The notes under the pieces: model-generated
What the model was told of the DNA's origin: nothing
What the model saw: the letters and a program-made list of their open reading frames with translations, nothing else
Databases searched by the model: none
Program-made: the position numbers and the translations under genes
In this document: positions 54,900 to 64,000 of the stretch, one piece after another
Position numbering within the stretch: position 1 is the first letter of the stretch
How the letters are laid out: every line of letters begins with the position of its first letter
Source: Breviolum minutum Mf 1.05b.01
Taxonomy: Eukaryota > Sar > Dinophyceae > Suessiales > Symbiodiniaceae
DNA length: 64,000 nucleotides
Direction of reading: 5' to 3'
NCBI GenBank assembly: GCA_000507305.1
Contig: DF239134.1
Location: 124,001 to 188,000, forward strand

Positions 54900-56090
54900 A
54901 GGTAATAGGATTACAACAAAATCATTACATAGTGACCAACCAGCAATGAAATGCAACAGACTTTCTTGACCATATCTCACTTGTGATAAGTGCCACCACA
55001 TGCAAGTAGTTGGTCAGATATTTACTGATCACTAGTCCCTTCCACTAGTCCCTATCTCGCATCCGTTCTGGTTCAACAAAAACCAAAGAGCTGGGGTTTT
55101 CAACATGGAGTGTTGCTTTTTGTTGAAATTTGTTGTTTGGGGATCCTTGAATATAATGTGTCGTGGAGGCACCTGGCAAGTACAGAAGGTTTCATGAAAT
55201 AAAAATCCACATAAAGATATATTCAGACATGTTCAAACATCTCTTGTAAGTATTGTTCCCCAAGACTTCAGTGATTCACGCATTGAAGGCATGATTTTGG
55301 CGTTGGTCCCAAACATGTTGCCCTCGTAAAGGAAATAGTCAAGAGTTTTTTTTGGCATATGTGTGTAATCATAGTGTGTGATAGCTCTGATCTTTGTTCC
55401 ACGACCGAACTTACACAAACCAAAAAGCCATGAATAACATCTAGGTACATAGGTCTACCTCCTAGTTGTGGGGTTTTGTCTACGATCACGTTTATGAACT
55501 GAGAAACGATAATTCATGATTTTTTAGAAGGAAAAATGGAAACCCTAGCCATGCAAAAACATACTGAACAAAACAACAGAAAAAAGACATTCTTATCCAT
55601 TGCTTGTTGACATTCTGTGCAATCAACACAAGCTTGGCTTGTGATTTTTAATGCATGAATTCGGGTTCAATTTGATCCGAGCTTGCTTGTTCGAGGTATA
55701 CCTATATCTAGAATCTAGAATTTTACAAAGGGGTCACTAGTGACTTCACGTGATCCCAAACAGGTCACGCGTAACTCCAGAATCATCATTTGTTTTGAAG
55801 CCATGAGCAACGTTCCCGGTCACCAGCAGGTATTCCGGACGGTGAAAAACCTGCGATGTGGAGCAAAAATGTGAATGGTAAGGGAAATCACACTTGTGTC
55901 AACAGAATAAACGGCTTGACGAAATATTGCAATTCAATGCCATTCACTGGGGGGCATTCACTTAGATATATCAATCGTGCAATCATCATTAATACATATG
56001 ATATCTGATAATTGATATAATATACTAATATACAATACCATCATTCAGTTTCCCTGAGTTTAATCCATATATGGTAGGTAATGTATAATT
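54900..56090. other. no gene or clear repeat seen
   Basis: Open frames here are short and compositionally poor, and none of the recognised element families appears. An AT-rich part lies at 55960-56090. Confidence 0.5.
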
Positions 56091-56129
56091 ATTATGTATA
56101 CATATTCAAAGTCGCAAGAATCTTTTCAG

Positions 56130-56223
56130 GTACCTGAAACAGAGATCCCGTGTCTTACTGGTCTGCTTATTTTGGGGTCCCAGGATCCCCATACAGAAGC
56201 CAACCGTGTCGTTGATATTGTAG
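56130..56223 (+). CDS. single exon with canonical splice sites, family unknown
   Basis: It has a good acceptor, AATCTTTTCAG|G, and a good donor, TTGTAG|GTGAGG. Between them 94 bases, phase 0 to 1, read VPETEIPCLTGLLILGSQDP, then HTEANRVVDIV. The residue mix is natural. It resembles no PPR and I cannot name a family. It is probably part of another plus-strand gene whose other exons are unidentified. Confidence 0.45.
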
Positions 56224-56257
56224 GTGAGGATTTCTCCATTGGGTCGGTACCAGACCC

Positions 56258-56301
56258 TATAGGGACCCAATCACCTTCTGAGAATGGTAATGGAACCTAA
56301 A
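56258..56301. mobile_element. family P fragment
   Basis: AGGGACCCAATCACCTTCTG and AATGGTAATGGAACCTAAAT match the reverse of 42620-42667. Confidence 0.4.
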
Positions 56302-56989
56302 TATTACCCAGATGCTTCATGTAGGGAATATTTACTTACCTACATGTCCGAAATGATTGTGACTATTTTCAGCCAAAAAAAGGCCTTATTAACAGGTTAT
56401 TAACAAACATATCAAACATTTTCCCCTAATAAGACCTTAACGAAAAATTATGAGGTTTATGAATGGGAGTTTACCCAATTGGTCTTTTGGGGTACCACTA
56501 TTTATTTGGATCATCCCCATATAGTTTTAGGGCTTCATCAATTTTTTTTGAACAGGAATTAGTTTTCTCAAACATGTTGATGGACAACCGAGAAAGATAA
56601 TGTCAACCCCAGATTAATAAACCCCTATAACCTATAGTGATTATTAAGGGGGGTACACCCAAAAGTGATAAATCCCCTTTAAAATGGGACCCCCCCAATT
56701 AAACAACCATGGTGTTTATCAATCCAGGGTAAACATTACAAAAAAAGCCTTCGGGAAATCGACATTATGTTTTTTGTTTGATAGTCAAAAATGACGCAAA
56801 TTCTCCACTCCCCTGGCACCTAGTGGTGCCCTGGAATATCATGAATCAAATTTAATCCAAGTTTTATCAAAACAAATCAAAAACGATATTTTTGGGGTGG
56901 CAAAATCTCATTCGATTCGCTTTTTTGGGAGGAAATTTGTCATATTTTCTACGTTTCAACTGCTGCATTTTCTCGAAAAAAAAACCTTC

Positions 56990-57090
56990 CCCATGCCCAC
57001 AAGGCGTCGAACTACGCCTTTGCAGAGACATCCTCCAGCAGCAGCGCTGATGAGAAGGTGGGCTTGGGTTCGAGGCCTTCCAAAATTACC
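56990..57090 (+). other. short exon-like patch
   Basis: One frame reads KASNYAFAETSSSSSADEK, then VGLGSRPSKIT. It is short, with no decisive splice signals. Confidence 0.2.
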
Positions 57091-57192
57091 TATACATCAT
57101 GGCCGGTCAACATACCCCCATGAAAGGTACCCCCATGACAAATAAGGCCTTCATAACGGGTTATTAACCATAGTTGGAGGTGAATTTCATGA

Positions 57193-57299
57193 CTAGGTGG
57201 TGGTTTCAAATATTTTTGATTTTCACCTCGAACCTTGGGGAAATGATTCCCAATTTGACGAGCATATTTTTCAAATGGGTTGGTTCAACCACCAACTAG
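57193..57299. mobile_element. family A
   Basis: CTAGGTGGTGGTTTCAAAT to GGTTCAACCACCAACTAG, with a GACGAGCATATTTTTCAAATG core. Confidence 0.8.
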
Positions 57300-57502
57300 T
57301 TGTAAATGAAATGATACGACCGCAGTTGTAAGAGGGTATACCTATAGGACTACCTTGACTTACAGCATTCAGAGGGAGCCCATTCCTAGATGTGGTTGTC
57401 TCGACACACATTTTTGGTATCATGTTTGTATTCCGATTGTTTTGGGGCATGATTTTTCACACCCGTGAGTATTCCACATTAGAAATCCTGATGTGCGATA
57501 TT

Positions 57503-57585
57503 TTCTATTCTTACCCCGAAACTTGGGGAAGATTTGACGAGCATATCTTTCAGATGGGTTGGTTCAACCACTTTCTGAATAGTAT
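57503..57585. mobile_element. family A, ends lost
   Basis: TTACCCCGAAACTTGGGGAAG and CATATCTTTCAGATGGGTTGG remain. Confidence 0.55.
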
Positions 57586-58106
57586 TCACCCCCCGAAGTT
57601 TGGCAGTGATTCTGATGGAGTGATGATCATCCTATATTAGAGGACTTGGTGAATACAGGAGAAGGTTTTCTTATTTCAGGAAATTGAAAGCTTGTGATTG
57701 TTTTATATAACTATATGAATGTAGATGTTGTAGCAAGTCGTAAGTTGCACCTCAACCCCTAAATAACCAGTGGTTTACTAGTCTACATGGGATGGATTTG
57801 TTGTTCAACCTCCCCTATACTTACTTTTTTTTACTGCAAATGTATTGTGATTTGGAGGCGCATTGTTTGGGTTGTTTCTTTTTTTAAATCATGACCGACC
57901 CCTGTTTTTGGAAGAAGTTTCAGAGGGTTTTGTATTTGATGGGTGTGAAACTCAATCATGATTTTGGACGAATCCTTAGGCATCATCCCTTATACCCGAA
58001 AAAACCCTTTCAGTTTACTAGGGGTTTCTATAAATCTGGGCAAATTTTAGCGACCTCACACGACCACACCCCAAATCGACGCAATCCCGCGGGCTTCCGT
58101 CCCTGA

Positions 58107-58346
58107 ATGATGATTGGATTTGGATTGCCTGAGACATTTGCACATCACTGGTGCAATTTCCTCAATCGGTATGAGACGTGTCTTGGTTTTCCGCAGCACA
58201 ATGAGTTCAGCGTATGGGAGCATCTGTGGAGTCCCAGAAGGCTATCCACTTTCTGTACTCCTTTCAGTATTGGTGTCGTGACGTGGTATTATAATGCAAG
58301 AACTGGTGAATCCACTCCATACACATACGTGGACAACTGGGAATAG
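58107..58346 (+). CDS. unidentified ORF with a partial WW-like end
   Basis: Eighty codons from ATG to TAG read FGLPETFAHHWCNFLNRYET, later FSVWEHLWSPRRLS and TWYYNARTGESTPYTYVDNW. YYNARTGEST resembles the second strand of a WW domain (YYYN..TGEST.W), but the final Trp-Pro pair is not in place and the first Trp is not clear, so a functional WW domain is unlikely. Composition is protein-like. It may be an exon joined to the patch at 58425. Confidence 0.35.
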   Translation: MMIGFGLPETFAHHWCNFLNRYETCLGFPQHNEFSVWEHLWSPRRLSTFCTPFSIGVVTWYYNARTGESTPYTYVDNWE

Positions 58347-58424
58347 TTTCCGGAGATAAGCATGACCTAGTTGCCTCATGGGAAAAAACGAAAAAGTTGT
58401 GTGAAGCTTGGCACTAACTATTGA

Positions 58425-58577
58425 CTACAAAAAATCCTGGACTTCCTGAACTTGAATGGTGCCAACATTCGATATCGAAAGCAAATATCGGCGACTCTTT
58501 TCAGAGGATCAGTGGCCGAGCTAGGCTTCAACGAATCAGATCTTGAACCCTTATTTCGTGAGAATCTGGGTTGGTGA
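58425..58577 (+). CDS. short exon-like ORF (not ATG-initiated)
   Basis: Between stops, 50 codons read ILDFLNLNGANIRYRKQISA, then FRGSVAELGFNESDLEPLFR. The sequence looks like the helix-rich end of a protein and stops at TGA. It is too short for usual ORF cut-offs. It follows the preceding ORF by 78 bases. Confidence 0.35.
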   Translation, partial: LQKILDFLNLNGANIRYRKQISATLFRGSVAELGFNESDLEPLFRENLGW

Positions 58578-58669
58578 ACTATTATGATTTGGCCAGATAA
58601 ATGTAACCCACTGAGAGTTAAAGTTTTCCATACCCCACTAGCAGGAGTTCACATATACCGGTTATAACC

Positions 58670-58776
58670 CAAATGCTCCATGTATGGAATATTTGCCTAT
58701 ATCAGAAAAAAAACATGGCCACATTCACGGGGAAATGGCTATAGTAAATATTCCCATCCGATGGAGCATTTGGGTA
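58670..58776. mobile_element. hairpin related to family B (AAATGCTCC subtype)
   Basis: AAATGCTCCATGTATGGAATA pairs loosely with TATTCCCATCCGATGGAGCATTT. A related copy lies at about 44908-45005. Confidence 0.6.
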
Positions 58777-58935
58777 AGTCACCAAACATTTCAAGTACCT
58801 AAATTGGAGGTACTCACCTATATCAGCTGTATGGATACGTCTTAGGTAAGGGAAAACCCGCCCCCAAACTAGCCATCCATAAAATTCAGGAAACCCTCCA
58901 TTTGAGGTTCTACTGAAACTCTTGGTGAAATCATG

Positions 58936-59036
58936 GGAACCTAAGGGTTGTGGGTCCTCTTCCAAATGGCCGAAATTTATGGCTTCTAAATGGGGGTGAT
59001 CCGAACTACTTAGTAACTAGGATGGTCCTCCAAGTT
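58936..59036. mobile_element. family D, left end lost
   Basis: TCTTCCAAATGGCCGAAATTT and ACTTAGTAACTAGGATGGTCC reach the right end CTCCAAG. Confidence 0.5.
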
Positions 59037-59039
59037 GGG

Positions 59040-59275
59040 AGGAAAAGCTGGATTTAAGCAATTTTTGCACCTCCAAATGGGGGTGATCCACTGAAATTTG
59101 TTGCTGAGAAAGGATCCCACTGAACTCCTCCACCGAAACGTCGTCGTCGGACAGGAACTTCAAGCCTTGCTCTTGAAGCCGGTGAAAGACCTCAGATTTT
59201 TGGGGGTGGAAGTTGGATTGGAAGGAAGGACTTGGTGGTGGTTGGAAGTCACCAGAAGAGGCAGATTGTGAATAT
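59040..59275 (-). CDS. possible exon, family unknown
   Basis: The minus strand reads SGDFQPPPSPSFQSNFHPQK, then LQEQGLKFLSDDDVSVEEFS and GILSQQQISV. Composition resembles a disordered-then-helical protein end. The tail merges into family D sequence, so the last codons before the stop at 59017 are element-derived. Confidence 0.35.
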
Positions 59276-59451
59276 ATACATAAATAAATATACAAATCAT
59301 ATACAAAAAAATATACATGTAATGATAAGATGATATATGATACATGATTACATGATATGTTTTGATCTATATATACAATGTATCTATAGTATTTAGAATA
59401 TTCATTCAAGTCAAAGATAATGTATATGTACATATGTATTTTACATATAGG

Positions 59452-59470
59452 CATATATATATATATATAT
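59452..59470. repeat. (AT)n microsatellite
   Basis: A plain AT dinucleotide run in an AT-rich stretch. Confidence 0.9.
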
Positions 59471-59816
59471 GTATGTATATATTGCCAATTGAGTGCTTAT
59501 TTACTACCCCCACATGGTCCAGTTGCAGGAACATATAGATTTGCAATCTTATTTCACATTTGAATTAGATGGATACGTTTGTATGTGCTGCAGATCTATA
59601 TACACCTGGAACCCAAAATGAACCCAAATGACCTTTGTTTTGATTGGAAGAAAGGCCTTGTTTTGCGGGGTTGAGCTTTAACAAATGTCATGTTAGGTTC
59701 CAGCTACATATGAATAACCTCAGATTTCTCAACTGTTTTCGCCTAGTTTTCATAGCCTTCCAGGTAATACCCTGCCTGAAACTAAGAGCAGTTGAACACC
59801 TGCATTGTTGGAATAC

Positions 59817-59945
59817 TACTGTTGATGGTTCAGGGATCCAGCTAGCCAGGTGAGGTTGGTTATTCTTTATCCCATGTATTTACAAGGTTTTAGCACCATC
59901 CATTCCCGGTGGTTGGGAATGGGATTTCTGAAGCATCAAACAGTA
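59817..59945. mobile_element. family C, same subtype as 54332-54479
   Basis: TACTGTTGATGGTTCAGGGA to TTTCTGAAGCATCAAACAGTA. It shares CACCATCCATTCCCGGTGG with the 54-kb copy. Confidence 0.8.
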
Positions 59946-60074
59946 GTTTCCTTCTGGGGGCGTTAGGCCGGCCTATTTTCAGGGGCGGCAACTTGCTGTT
60001 AGGGGGGAGCTGGATGGGTTCGATTCTGAAAGTATACCTCACTTATCACAGTGAATCCCAGTGAACATACCTTA

Positions 60075-60174
60075 CCCATACCATCCATCATGTATGGTAT
60101 GTTTGCCTTCATATAGTTGATTATGTATGGTAAATGTAGGTAAATTTCAATATACCATACATGGACGGTATGGG
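60075..60174. mobile_element. family B, TTA duplication
   Basis: CCCATACCATCCATCATGTA to CATACATGGACGGTATGGG. TTA is on both sides. Slightly longer than usual at 100 bp. Confidence 0.8.
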
Positions 60175-60590
60175 TTAGTTACCCTTAGTTATATTACTTG
60201 AAAGCCAAGTTTATGTACTAAAGTTATCTCAAGTTCATCAAACATCTAATTCGGCCTGAGGGTCATCGTAGAAGTGGTGTATTCCAAACGGTACAAGAGG
60301 CGATGGAAGTCCGCCATTGATAATTGGAATTCTACATGAATCATCATGAATCTACATGAGCGGTGCAGAAAAAAACTTGTTCTTTTCCATGATGCTGGCA
60401 TATCAAGTTCCATGTAGTGACAGTCACGTTCTCCACATAGAACAACGGGTAGTTTTGTCCCACAACCCAAGCAACCAAGTTTTTTTTCATACCTCACATC
60501 CCTTACTGATAATCACCATTAGATTTTTAGAGGCCCCGATCAATCATCCAAAGGGTACCCTTCAGTTTCTGTATTGGACGCAATTTTCAT

Positions 60591-60683
60591 AGACATCCAG
60601 GGCCACCTGTTGAAGGTATGACTGGGTGAAACATACCGAAAAAAACACCTCCTATAGGAAGTTATTTGGATGTCTAGGGATAT
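60591..60683. mobile_element. family J-like hairpin
   Basis: ATAGACATCCAGGGCCACC and TTGGATGTCTAGGG are the ends. AACACCTCCTATAGGAAG lies inside. Confidence 0.45.
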
Positions 60684-60710
60684 GAAAATAAGGTTTGAAC
60701 CTTCTGTTTG

Positions 60711-60816
60711 CTAGGCGGTTGTTTCAAATATGTTTTATTTTTATCCCCGAACCCTGGGGTAATGATCCAATTTGACGCGCATATTGTTCAAATGGGTTTG
60801 TTCAATCAGGGAATAG
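60711..60816. mobile_element. family A, right end eroded
   Basis: CTAGGCGGTTGTTTCAAAT and TTTGACGCGCATATTGTTC. The right arm reads TTCAATCAGGGAATAG. Confidence 0.6.
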
Positions 60817-60973
60817 TTGGATGTACCCCTACCAACGTACCCCTATGGGAAATCCCTATATAAGCCCTACATAGGGTTATAATCCCCAAGAAACCCATCC
60901 GAGAACACCAGCTAAATACCATGGGTACATTGATTGAGGTACACCCCAATTTTCCCTTGTTTGTTTTTACCCA

Positions 60974-61082
60974 CCCTAAGGATCCATACCCTTCCCTAGA
61001 GTAGGATTGATGGCCTAATCCCATCCCCACCATAGGATTGTGGGGTGAAACCCTTTCTTAGGACATACCTGGATCCTTAGGG
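60974..61082. mobile_element. family F
   Basis: CCCTAAGGATCCATACCC to CATACCTGGATCCTTAGGG, same orientation as 23903-24012. No target duplication is visible. Confidence 0.75.
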
Positions 61083-61522
61083 ATGCTTCTTGGGAGCCTC
61101 CAGAAAAAAAAAAACGTTCCACTCTGGCAATGTTGTTTTGGTTTGCAACGATGGCGGGACTCGATGACTCTGCACGATGCGAGCGTCCTTAGTTGTGCCT
61201 TTCACAACTGGGCTGTGGGTATCGTGATTTTTTTTCAAATGAGCAGCCTGAATATTCATGTTCCTTATATAAATGATGAGCAAAATGAGTTTCCACAAGG
61301 TGGTGGAGCGCCCAACCAGTAAATTACATTGAAATTGTTTAAAGTTTGGAAACGATTTCATCCTGGGAGAGGCAACTCAGATCCCCTTATTTTTTAATGC
61401 ATATTAAATATATTAACATAGATGCTATAGATATCAGATGAAGAGGTAATTATTGAAAAAAAGGTGAATAGTGAAAGTAGGGTTGAGCATAATGAAATGG
61501 GGCAAATGATTTTCTAATGTAG

Positions 61523-61669
61523 ATCCTAAATGCTAAACTTTCTTTTTCTGGTTGGGTGATTGGTGAACTCGGCTGGCAAGAATGTGAAAAGCTGCCCCAA
61601 CGTCCTCGGTCACTGAGGAGAAACTACCTACGCAATCTGTGCACTTGGAACAGCTACTGGGTGAAATAA
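61523..61669 (+). CDS. short exon-like ORF
   Basis: Between stops, 48 codons read SGWVIGELGWQECEKLPQRP, then RNYLRNLCTWNSYWVK, and end in TAA. Protein-like, family unknown. No ATG is in good position. Confidence 0.3.
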   Translation: MLNAKLSFSGWVIGELGWQECEKLPQRPRSLRRNYLRNLCTWNSYWVK

Positions 61670-61724
61670 CGAAGGCTCTTGAACAAAAACATCTGAAACC
61701 TTCCGTATTAGGTTCTTATACATG

Positions 61725-61800
61725 ATATAAAGATAAATGTGAATAAATAATATATTATAATTATATATATTATTTTATATTATTATAAAAAATCATTCAC
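61725..61800. repeat. AT-rich tract
   Basis: It consists almost wholly of A and T, with TATTATAATTATATATATTA repeats. Confidence 0.8.
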
Positions 61801-61881
61801 TCAGACATACCCCGCCATAAAATAATATCCAGAGCCTTTCCCCTGGACAATAAGACGTTGATGTGGTTTTGGATTTTGGTG

Positions 61882-61919
61882 GATGATGATGATGATGATG
61901 TTGTTGTTGTTGTTGTTGT
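61882..61919. repeat. (GAT)n-(GTT)n compound microsatellite
   Basis: About six GAT units pass directly into about six GTT units. Confidence 0.95.
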
Positions 61920-62371
61920 AGTACTAGTGGCTTTCTATACTGACTTGTGTTATTGTTCTTGTCTTGGACGAATGAACGCTATCCATTCAACTGGGGCCCC
62001 AAAGAGTCTACTACTTGGAGCATAATTGCTGAAAAACATGATACTGCTGAAGACATGCTGCTTTCCATTTTGGGATGCATATTTAAAACCCTACAAAGAA
62101 TAGGAAGAATTATTATATAACCTCAACTGGTGACCACTTTTTTTCTTGACCAAACAGTATTGCTTAGGTGAATATTAGCTATGGAAAAGTAAAGCACCAA
62201 CCAAAGGCATACCATGAAAACTATTGGTAGATTCGTGTATTAACACAGGCGGCCTTTTTGTTGGAACCGTTTTATCAGCATCAGAATCAACAGTAGTTAG
62301 ACCAAAACCCTGGCTCTTTGCTGTATATATCAGGTCGTATACAGCAGGGATTCTACTTATTATTTTCTTAT

Positions 62372-62473
62372 CCTGGTGCTGGCAACTCAAATATTTGCAT
62401 TTTCATCCCGGAAATTGGGGAAGATGATCCATTTTGACTAATATTTTTCAGATGGGTTTAAACCACCAACTAG
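62372..62473. mobile_element. family A, TTAT duplication
   Basis: CTGGTGCTGGCAACTCAAAT to GGTTTAAACCACCAACTAG. TTAT lies at 62368-62371 and 62474-62477. Confidence 0.75.
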
Positions 62474-62579
62474 TTATATTTCGGGATTTTTTCATAGGCC
62501 ATGAAATAAGCATCCCGGAACCTGAACCTTATTTCATGGTGCATGGCGTAAGGGATTTTGAAGGTTCTTCCAGTGAGCA

Positions 62580-62780
62580 ATGAAAAAAGCCCCTGGTTGT
62601 TTCGGGTGGCTAGGGGGATGATAGTGCCCCAGCTATATGGGGATTATAATAAGCCATTATTTTGGTGGTGGTTTCAAATATTATGTTCACCCCGAAAATT
62701 GGGGAAGATTATCCATTTTGACTCATATTTTTTTCTAAAGGGGTTGGTTCAACCACCAACTAGTTATAACGATCCCTATG
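62580..62780 (+). repeat. family M split by family A
   Basis: CCCAGCTATATGGGGATTAT and AATAAGCCATTAT on the left, and TTATAACGATCCCTATGAAAC on the right, are contiguous in other M copies. Confidence 0.6.
62661..62763. mobile_element. family A inserted in family M, TTAT duplication
   Basis: TTTGGTGGTGGTTTCAAAT to GGTTCAACCACCAACTAG. TTAT lies at 62657-62660 and 62764-62767. Confidence 0.8.
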
Positions 62781-62844
62781 AAACAACAAGTATTTCAATC
62801 GTATTTTTCATGGAAAGTAAGAAGGTTTGGCACTCGTGGCTCTA

Positions 62845-62934
62845 CCCTAGTCTTCCAAAATCCTCCAAATATGCCTTCTCAGGAGATGTTTATGGGTTGA
62901 AACACCTACTCACAAGGTATTTGGAAGACTAGGG
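62845..62934. mobile_element. family I, short form, CTA duplication
   Basis: CCCTAGTCTTCCAAAATCC to GTATTTGGAAGACTAGGG, 90 bp. CTA lies at 62842-62844 and 62935-62937. Confidence 0.85.
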
Positions 62935-63070
62935 CTAGTGAAGTTTGTTCTGTTTCTCTGAGTTGAGGCCCAACTGTTCCTTTCGTCACATGACAGTCTG
63001 TCATTGCTTGGCGACTGTGTCCCTTGGGATTTCAAGCCGCAGATCGGGGGTGGACAAACCCGTTGGAAAT

Positions 63071-63285
63071 CAAGGTGGGCCCCGTCACCAGTTACCCTAG
63101 TCTTCCAAAATCCTCCAAATACCTCGTGAGAAGGTGTTTGGACCCCCTAAACGTCTTCTCAGGAGGTATTTGTGGGTCCAAACACCTAGTCAGAAGGTAT
63201 TTGGAAGACTAGGGTTATAAATGGTGTTAAAACCCTTTAAATGGCCTTATGATAAATTGGCATTTGGAGTTCTAATCCCCTATTT
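63071..63285. repeat. family L split by family I
   Basis: AAGGTGGGCCCCGTCACCAG on the left and TTATAAATGGTGTTAAAACC on the right rejoin to the family L core. Confidence 0.75.
63095..63214. mobile_element. family I inserted in family L, TTA duplication
   Basis: CCCTAGTCTTCCAAAATCC to GTATTTGGAAGACTAGGG, 120 bp. TTA lies at 63092-63094 and 63215-63217. Removing the element and one TTA gives CCAGTTATAAATGG, exactly as at 27411. Confidence 0.95.
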
Positions 63286-63391
63286 CAGTGGAGTTAGTAG
63301 GGACCAAAAACTCATAACTGCTAGGTTTTTTTTTACCTTGTTGGCTCGTTGAAGCAGTGGTTTTGTGTATCTGAAATAGCTGGGCCCTGGA

Positions 63392-63480
63392 CTGGGATGT
63401 CCCAGGAAGTTAGGATAAATGATGAGTAAATGGGTTGTAACCTAACCCGCAAATGGGAGATATTAGGGTGAAATAACCCA
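63392..63480. mobile_element. family E, right part missing
   Basis: GGATGTCCCAGGAAGTTAGG and ATATTAGGGTGAAATAACCCA. A family A-like element follows. Confidence 0.6.
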
Positions 63481-63489
63481 CGAAAAACC

Positions 63490-63720
63490 ATCAGGTGGTG
63501 GGTTTTTGAACACATTGTTTGAGTTCATCCTGAAAGTTGGAGGAAGACTCCCAGTGTGATTATTCTGTAAAAATCTAGGTACGTCCGATTGGAAAGGGAT
63601 GAAACACCGATCGAATTCAATTCAAAGGATGGGATTAAAACCTTCAAAAAATCCTATTCTACAGAGTCCGTGCTTGGATTCTTAAGGCCTTAGTCCAACT
63701 GGGTAGAAACCACCCACTAG
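63490..63720. mobile_element. family A-like, expanded
   Basis: ATCAGGTGGTGGGTTTTTG on the left and GGTAGAAACCACCCACTAG on the right resemble the A ends. About 130 bp of unrelated DNA lies between the recognisable parts. Confidence 0.4.
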
Positions 63721-64000
63721 GTATATGGCAGTGTTGAATCGTGGTATGTTTTTTTTGTGCTTGTGTTGTCATGTTCAGAATGATGGAACCGATACAGCTA
63801 GTAGGTAGGGGATACGTTTGTTCTTTGTGATCTCTATCTGGAATGGTAGCCACTTACCATATTAGATCATATTCGTGTATTGGACTCACTCGCTGGAGTG
63901 CTATCAAAACAAATGCTACTTTACACAAAACCTTACATGGGCAGCCTCCATTTTAGGTACCTTTAGAAATGTTTGGTGATAATATCACCCCCCTGGATGA

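Noticed and set aside
60005-60030. tRNA T-arm-like GGTTCGATTC
   Set aside because: There is no paired stem around it and no acceptor or anticodon arm at the right distance. No tRNA is called anywhere in the window.

Overview
The window looks like nuclear DNA of a core dinoflagellate, probably a Symbiodiniaceae or Polarella-like lineage. Four signs support this. Coding DNA is sparse and occurs as very short exons. Nearly all 3' splice sites read AG|G, and GC or GA often replaces GT at 5' splice sites. A Ty1/copia element of a dinoflagellate type, with a methyltransferase-like domain between gag/protease and integrase, is present. Pentatricopeptide-repeat (PPR) coding is abundant. The species is inferred from these features and is not proven.

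Layout. 1-5.3 kb: a minus-strand Ty1/copia retrotransposon, with a putative tRNA-Met primer site at 5267-5278, gag-protease-methyltransferase start, then methyltransferase end-integrase. It is interrupted by a 556-base assembly gap and runs off the left edge. 5.9-6.4 kb: a plus-strand coding relic broken by frameshifts. 7.7-30.8 kb: one plus-strand PPR gene that I can rebuild from about fourteen exons of 30-100 bases. Most junctions agree in phase, and several give the exact 35-residue PPR spacing. Its introns are several kilobases long and packed with short hairpin elements. 31-64 kb: mostly the same interspersed elements, with isolated exon-like patches (39.0, 40.1, 53.1, 56.2, 58.1-58.6 and 61.6 kb), a captured RNase H fragment at 51.4 kb, and no gene I can assemble end to end.

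Repeats. Most non-coding DNA is made of about a dozen families of short (90-160 bp) elements, named A to T here. Most are imperfect palindromes. Their insertion footprints sort them into classes. C, D, E and T end in TA. B, F and I make 3-bp target duplications. A makes 4-bp duplications. G has no strong terminal repeat and makes duplications of variable length (4, 5, 6 and 21 bp), as a SINE-like retroposon does. Nested insertions (I in L, G in E, B in C, F in C, C in T, A in M) give relative ages and near-empty-site comparisons. One T-type element (51308-51860) carries a LINE-type RNase H fragment between its terminal repeats.

All calls come from reading the sequence by eye. No search, alignment program or folding program was run. 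Element ends should be taken as accurate to a few bases, and weakly conserved copies are certainly missing.
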